Shown: piece by piece, positions 60,382-64,000 of the stretch
How the letters are laid out: every line of letters starts with the position of its first letter
Position numbering within the stretch: the first letter of the stretch is position 1
Source of the DNA: Eubacteriales bacterium
GTDB taxonomy: Bacteria; Bacillota; Clostridia; Lachnospirales; Lachnospiraceae
NCBI GenBank assembly: GCA_030536995.1
Contig: JAUNOY010000004.1
Coordinates: 101,145 to 165,144 of the forward strand
Direction: 5' to 3'
DNA: 64,000 nt
Translations under genes and position numbers: made by a program
The notes under the pieces: model-generated
The model's input: the letters and a program-made list of their open reading frames with translations, nothing else
Told to the model about the DNA's origin: nothing
The model's database searches: none

Positions 60382-60966
60382 ATGAAGAAAGACTGGAAAG
60401 AGAACAGGAAACTCCAGGATGCAAAAGAGAAGCTGGAGGATAAAAAAATACGGAGTGTCCTTATATGGGTTTTTCAGATTACGGCAACACTCGCTTTTGC
60501 AGCGATGACTGCAATTGTGATGTTTCAATCTGTGACGATGCAGGAGAGCTCCATGGAGCCTACATTATCTGTAGGTGATAAGTTTTTTATGAACCGTATT
60601 GCATATAAGATGTCTTCTCCGAAAAGAGGGGATATTATTGTGTTTAAGACGAATGCCGGTGATGATGCGGCGCTGCATATCCGACGTGTGATAGGGCTTC
60701 CGGGAGAAACTGTGCAGATTGCGAATGGAAGAATTCTTATCAATGGTGAAACATATAAGGAAGGCAGGGATTTTCCGGCAATCAGTAACGCAGGACAGGC
60801 ATCAAATCCCATTTCCCTGGAAAGCGGAGAATACTTTGTACTCGGAGATAACAGAAATAACAGCGAGGACAGCAGACATGGAGATATCGGAATCGTGAAG
60901 AAGCGCTATATAGCAGGGAAATTGTGGTTTACGATTTTTCCGGTGAAAAAGATAGGATTTTTGTGA
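60382..60966 (+). CDS. lepB: Type I signal peptidase with Arg at the catalytic Lys position
   Basis: This 194-residue protein has one N-terminal membrane segment (SVLIWVFQITATLAFAAMTA, about 26-45) and an outside catalytic domain. Box B has the nucleophile Ser in MQESSMEPTLSVGD. Box C is SPKRGDIIVFK, and box E is LGDNRNNSEDSRHGDIG. Box D reads LHIRRVIGLPGETV, where the general-base Lys of KR-x2-G-x-PG is Arg. The ATG at 60382 follows GGGGG; an earlier in-frame ATG lies in the rplS terminator. It processes secreted proteins if active. Confidence 0.88.
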   Translation: MKKDWKENRKLQDAKEKLEDKKIRSVLIWVFQITATLAFAAMTAIVMFQSVTMQESSMEPTLSVGDKFFMNRIAYKMSSPKRGDIIVFKTNAGDDAALHIRRVIGLPGETVQIANGRILINGETYKEGRDFPAISNAGQASNPISLESGEYFVLGDNRNNSEDSRHGDIGIVKKRYIAGKLWFTIFPVKKIGFL

Positions 60967-60997
60967 AAGATAAGATCTTGGAAAGGTTAGGTAAGTT

Positions 60998-61852
60998 ATG
61001 AACGTACAGTGGTACCCAGGTCATATGACCAAGGCAAAGAGACAGATGCAGGAAGACATCAAGCTCATAGATCTGATTATTGAGCTTGTAGATGCCCGTG
61101 TTCCTCTTTCCAGCAGAAACCCGGATATCGATGAACTTGGCAGAAATAAGTCCCGCCTGATTATTTTAAATAAGGCGGACCTTGCAGATGACAGACAGAA
61201 TGAAAAGTGGAAGAAGTTTTTTGAAGAAAAAGGCTTCTTTGTGGTGAAAATTGATTCTCGGAACAAGACAGGCATGAAGGCAATTCACAATGTGATTCAG
61301 GAAGCCTGTAAGGAGAAAATTGAGAGGGACAGAAAGCGTGGTATCAAGAATCGACCTATCCGTGCCATGGTAGTTGGAATCCCGAATGTGGGTAAATCCA
61401 CTTTTATCAATAGTTTTGCTGGGAGAGCCTGTGCGAAAACAGGAAATAAGCCGGGTGTTACCAAAGGAAAACAGTGGATTCGCCTTAACAAAGGAGTGGA
61501 GCTTCTGGATACGCCGGGAATTCTCTGGCCGAAATTTGAGGATCAGCAAGTGGGAATGCGTCTTGCTTTTGTAGGCTCTATCAAGGATGATATCCTGAAT
61601 ATGGAGGAGCTTGCCCTTGAGTTAATAGAGTATCTGAGAGGAAATTATAAGGGGCTTCTTGCGGACCGTTATCAGATTTCTGAGGAGGGAACGGCAGTGT
61701 CTGTTTTGGAGGAGATTGCCAGAGTCCGAGGCTGTCTGAAAAAGGGCGAGGAGCTTGATTATGCCAAAGCGTCAGGTGTTTTGTTCGACGAATTCCGTTC
61801 CGGAAAAATCGGGCATATTACGCTTGAGTGGGCGCCTGCAAAAGAGGAATAA
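60998..61852 (+). CDS. rbgA: Ribosome biogenesis GTPase RbgA (YlqF)
   Basis: This 284-residue circularly permuted GTPase is needed late in 50S assembly. Motif order is G4 (ILNKADLAD), G1 (GIPNVGKSTFINSF), G2 (KPGVTKGKQW) and G3 (LLDTPGILWP), the permuted order. The N-terminus MNVQWYPGHMTKAKRQM is characteristic. The C-terminal ANTAR-like RNA-binding domain is shorter than in some relatives. AAAGGTTAGG precedes the ATG. Confidence 0.97.
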   Translation: MNVQWYPGHMTKAKRQMQEDIKLIDLIIELVDARVPLSSRNPDIDELGRNKSRLIILNKADLADDRQNEKWKKFFEEKGFFVVKIDSRNKTGMKAIHNVIQEACKEKIERDRKRGIKNRPIRAMVVGIPNVGKSTFINSFAGRACAKTGNKPGVTKGKQWIRLNKGVELLDTPGILWPKFEDQQVGMRLAFVGSIKDDILNMEELALELIEYLRGNYKGLLADRYQISEEGTAVSVLEEIARVRGCLKKGEELDYAKASGVLFDEFRSGKIGHITLEWAPAKEE

Positions 61853-61866
61853 ATGAGGAATAAATC

Positions 61867-62622
61867 ATGAATACAATCAGTGAAATCAAGGCCGAGTTTG
61901 CCGCTGCAGATATCAGCGGCTACCCGGCTTTCTGTGAAAAATATAAAGATGACAAAAGAAGCGGAGTTCAGAAGCTGATTGAACAGTGCCATAAGAAAGA
62001 GGCGGCACTGGAGGCAGAGAGGCAGAGAACAGAGGCTATGAAGGTTTATGAGCGCAAATATGAACATCTGGGATATCTCTGCGGAATTGACGAAGTGGGA
62101 AGAGGGCCGCTGGCAGGTCCGGTGGTTGCCTGTGCGGTAGTTCTTCCCAGGGATTGTCAGATTCTTTATCTCAATGATTCAAAGAAGCTTACAGCGGCAA
62201 AAAGAGATGAGCTTTACGATGTCATTATGAAAGAAGCAGTTTCTGTGGGAATCGGTATGAGAGGACCGGGCAGAATTGATGAGATTAATATTCTTCAGGC
62301 TACCTATGAGGCTATGCGAGAAGCAGTGGCGAATCTTAAGGTGACACCTCAGCTTTTATTAAACGATGCAGTTACAATTCCGGAAATTGAGATTCCGCAG
62401 GTTCCTATTATCAAGGGTGATGCAAAAAGTGTTTCCATTGCCGCTGCCAGTATTGTGGCAAAGGTAACAAGGGACAGAATGATGGAAGAATACGATAAAT
62501 TAATGCCGGAGTACGGGTTTGCTTCCAATAAAGGATACGGCTCGCAGAGCCACATTGAGGCTCTGAAAAAATTCGGGCCGACTCCGATTCACAGGGCAAG
62601 CTTTATAAAAAATTTCATCTGA
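61867..62622 (+). CDS. rnhB: Ribonuclease HII
   Basis: This 251-residue enzyme removes ribonucleotides from DNA-RNA hybrids. Active-site motifs: CGIDEVGRGPLAGPVV (the D-E-G-R-G core), YLNDSKKLTAAKRDEL, LLLNDA, KGDAKSVSIAAASIVAKVTRD and NKGYGSQSHIEALK. The N-terminal ~65 residues are a helical extension, as in the longer Firmicute forms. It lies 14 bases after rbgA. Confidence 0.97.
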   Translation: MNTISEIKAEFAAADISGYPAFCEKYKDDKRSGVQKLIEQCHKKEAALEAERQRTEAMKVYERKYEHLGYLCGIDEVGRGPLAGPVVACAVVLPRDCQILYLNDSKKLTAAKRDELYDVIMKEAVSVGIGMRGPGRIDEINILQATYEAMREAVANLKVTPQLLLNDAVTIPEIEIPQVPIIKGDAKSVSIAAASIVAKVTRDRMMEEYDKLMPEYGFASNKGYGSQSHIEALKKFGPTPIHRASFIKNFI

Positions 62623-62689
62623 AAATCGAAAATACGCTGATGATACCATACGAAAGATACCTACATAAAACCCAAAAGGAAAGATATCT

Positions 62690-63049
62690 TTGAAGAAAAA
62701 TAAACGCATCCTTGGCAGCCTGTATGAAGAACTGGCTGCTGCCTATCTGAAAGATCAGGGGCTTGAGATTATCCGGAAAAATTACAGAGTGAAATCAGGA
62801 GAGATTGATTTGATTGCTCTGGATGGAGAATACCTTGTTTTCGTGGAAGTCAAGTACAGAAGTTCGGACTGCGCCGGAGATTCCCTCTGTGCGGTGGATG
62901 CGGCGAAACAGAGGGCTATCAGTCGTACAGCTATGCACTATCTTGTTTCCCAAAGGGATAATGTGAATCTTCCCTGCCGCTTTGATGTGGTGGGGATTGA
63001 CAGGGACGAAATTCACTGGATAAAGAATGCTTTTGATTACTGCGGATGA
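62690..63049 (+). CDS. UPF0102/YraN-family nuclease-like protein
   Basis: This 119-residue protein has a restriction-endonuclease-like fold. The core is GEIDLIALDGEYLVFVEVKY (D-x-n-E-x-K) after RKNYRVKSG. The start is a TTG at 62690 behind AAAAGGAAAG at good spacing; no ATG serves the conserved GSLYEELAAAYL start. It probably acts in DNA repair or processing, but the family is poorly characterised. It overlaps a possible early pgeF start by four bases. Confidence 0.9.
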   Translation: MKKNKRILGSLYEELAAAYLKDQGLEIIRKNYRVKSGEIDLIALDGEYLVFVEVKYRSSDCAGDSLCAVDAAKQRAISRTAMHYLVSQRDNVNLPCRFDVVGIDRDEIHWIKNAFDYCG

Positions 63050-63063
63050 GAGGAGGAAGGAAA

Positions 63064-63912
63064 ATGAAAATTAACTGGCACAGTGAAAATATGCCAAATA
63101 TGCATGTAAACGAAAAAGAAGAAGTTACCTTTCTGACGTACCCTGCCTTTGAGGAGATGCCGGAAATCGTACACGGTTTCAGCACCCGTCTGGGAGGGGT
63201 AAGTGAAGGAATCTATTCCTCCATGAATCTGAGTTTTACAAGGGGAGATAAGGAGGAAGCGGTAAAGGAAAATTATCGAAGGATTTCTTCTGCAATGGGG
63301 TTTGCAATGGAAAACATAGTTACCTCGGATCAGACGCATACGGCAAATGTACGCCGGGTTACAGAGGAGGACAGGGGGAATGGTATCACGAAGCCCCGCC
63401 CGTATAAAGATGTGGACGGTATGATTACCAATGTTCCGGGTATAGTTCTCGCTACCTTTTATGCAGACTGTGTTCCGCTTTATTTTGTGGATCCGGTACA
63501 GAAAGCAATCGGGCTGTCCCATTCGGGCTGGAGGGGGACTGTGTCGAAAATCGGAAAAATAACCGTTGAAAAAATGAGTGAGGAATACGGAACAAGGCCG
63601 GAGGAGCTGTATGCGGCTGTGGGACCTTCTATCTGTCAGAAGTGTTATGAAGTAAGCGAAGACGTAGCAGAAGAGTTCAGACGAGCATTTGATCCGAAAC
63701 ACTGGAATACTCTGTTTTATAAAAAAGAAAACGGCAAATATCAACTGAATCTCTGGGAGGCCAATCGTATTGTGCTTTTGGAGTCGGGTATTCCTGAAGA
63801 CCATATTTCTATGCCGAATCTTTGTACCTGCTGTAATCCTGAATTTCTCTTTTCTCACAGGGCATCCAAAGGGAAACGGGGGAATCTTGGTGCGTTTCTG
63901 GGAATTCGCTGA
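63064..63912 (+). CDS. pgeF: Peptidoglycan editing factor PgeF (YlmD/laccase-domain family)
   Basis: This protein has 282 residues from the ATG at 63064 behind GAGGAGGAAGG; an ATG at 63046 is possible but lacks such a site. Metal site motifs: SDQTHTANV (His), TFYADCVPLYF (Cys) and IGLSHSGWRGTV (His), and the tail ends with CTCCNPEFLFSHRA. The E. coli relative removes wrongly added amino acids from cell-wall precursors. Older labels call the family polyphenol oxidase. It is the last gene in the window. Confidence 0.94.
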   Translation: MKINWHSENMPNMHVNEKEEVTFLTYPAFEEMPEIVHGFSTRLGGVSEGIYSSMNLSFTRGDKEEAVKENYRRISSAMGFAMENIVTSDQTHTANVRRVTEEDRGNGITKPRPYKDVDGMITNVPGIVLATFYADCVPLYFVDPVQKAIGLSHSGWRGTVSKIGKITVEKMSEEYGTRPEELYAAVGPSICQKCYEVSEDVAEEFRRAFDPKHWNTLFYKKENGKYQLNLWEANRIVLLESGIPEDHISMPNLCTCCNPEFLFSHRASKGKRGNLGAFLGIR

Positions 63913-64000
63913 AACTAAAAATATTAAAAATGTTATAAAATATATAAAAAGGGGCTGTCGGTTAATACCGATTTTTAGGCTCTAAATCTTAAAATACGAA

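Noticed and set aside
63913-64000. Possible start of another gene at the right edge
   Set aside because: It is AT-rich sequence with stops in the forward frames and no ribosome site, so nothing can be supported before the window ends.

Overview
The window reads as chromosome of an anaerobic, spore-forming Firmicute of the Lachnospiraceae type; a Blautia-like gut organism is my best guess, but no rRNA is present to settle it. The signs are a PPi-dependent glycolysis pair (PPi-phosphofructokinase and pyruvate phosphate dikinase), spoIVA, sigma-A promoters, strong AGGAGG ribosome sites, two kinds of [FeFe] hydrogenase, and an AT-rich Wzx/Wzy capsule locus led by a LoaP-type NusG paralog. I saw no rRNA, tRNA, CRISPR array or intact transposase.

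Region by region. 1-4411: a polyamine ABC transporter (potA truncated by the window edge, potB, a potC-potD fusion, and a second potD that has lost its lipobox cysteine). 4495-7258: a PTS enzyme I paralog overlapping a DUF362 iron-sulfur protein. 7271-8678: an AT-rich cassette with its own promoter and terminator, encoding a PARP-like ADP-ribosyltransferase, a small antitoxin-like protein and a SecB-like chaperone, in the order of the anti-phage CmdTAC toxin-antitoxin-chaperone systems. 8695-10706 (minus strand): a homocysteine methyltransferase and an aldose-1-epimerase, separated by a strongly folded repeat-like element. 10853-15153: pfp with a cre-like operator inside its promoter, then ppdK.

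15757-38957: an exopolysaccharide/capsule locus. It holds a PHP tyrosine phosphatase, a leader ORF overlapping a terminator, loaP, a decayed and an intact priming glycosyltransferase, a bifunctional fucokinase/GDP-fucose pyrophosphorylase, five glycosyltransferases, two unusual kinase or nucleotidyltransferase proteins, Wzy, Wzx, a Wzz-like protein, a BY-kinase, an LCP ligase, secreted proteins, and a fusion of a NeuD-like acyltransferase with a NahK-like sugar kinase.

39117-50686: the most striking region. Two Rex-like operators precede a malate dehydrogenase-like gene, hdrB-hdrC-hdrA, an mvhD/flxD gene, two iron-sulfur proteins and a flavin/NAD protein like FlxC, FlxB and FlxA, an anchorless fumarate reductase (frdB, frdA), and class I fumarase from its own promoter. 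Together these would turn oxaloacetate into succinate in the cytosol while a flavin-based bifurcating Hdr-Flx complex oxidises NADH and makes reduced ferredoxin. 51449-57400: a group-B-like [FeFe] hydrogenase divergent from the trimeric bifurcating hydrogenase hydC-hydB-hydA, so NADH, ferredoxin, H2 and fumarate metabolism lie side by side. 57495-63912: spoIVA, a 49-residue minus-strand protein gene, a YcxB-like protein, rplS, lepB (with an unusual active-site Arg), rbgA, rnhB, a YraN-family gene and pgeF.
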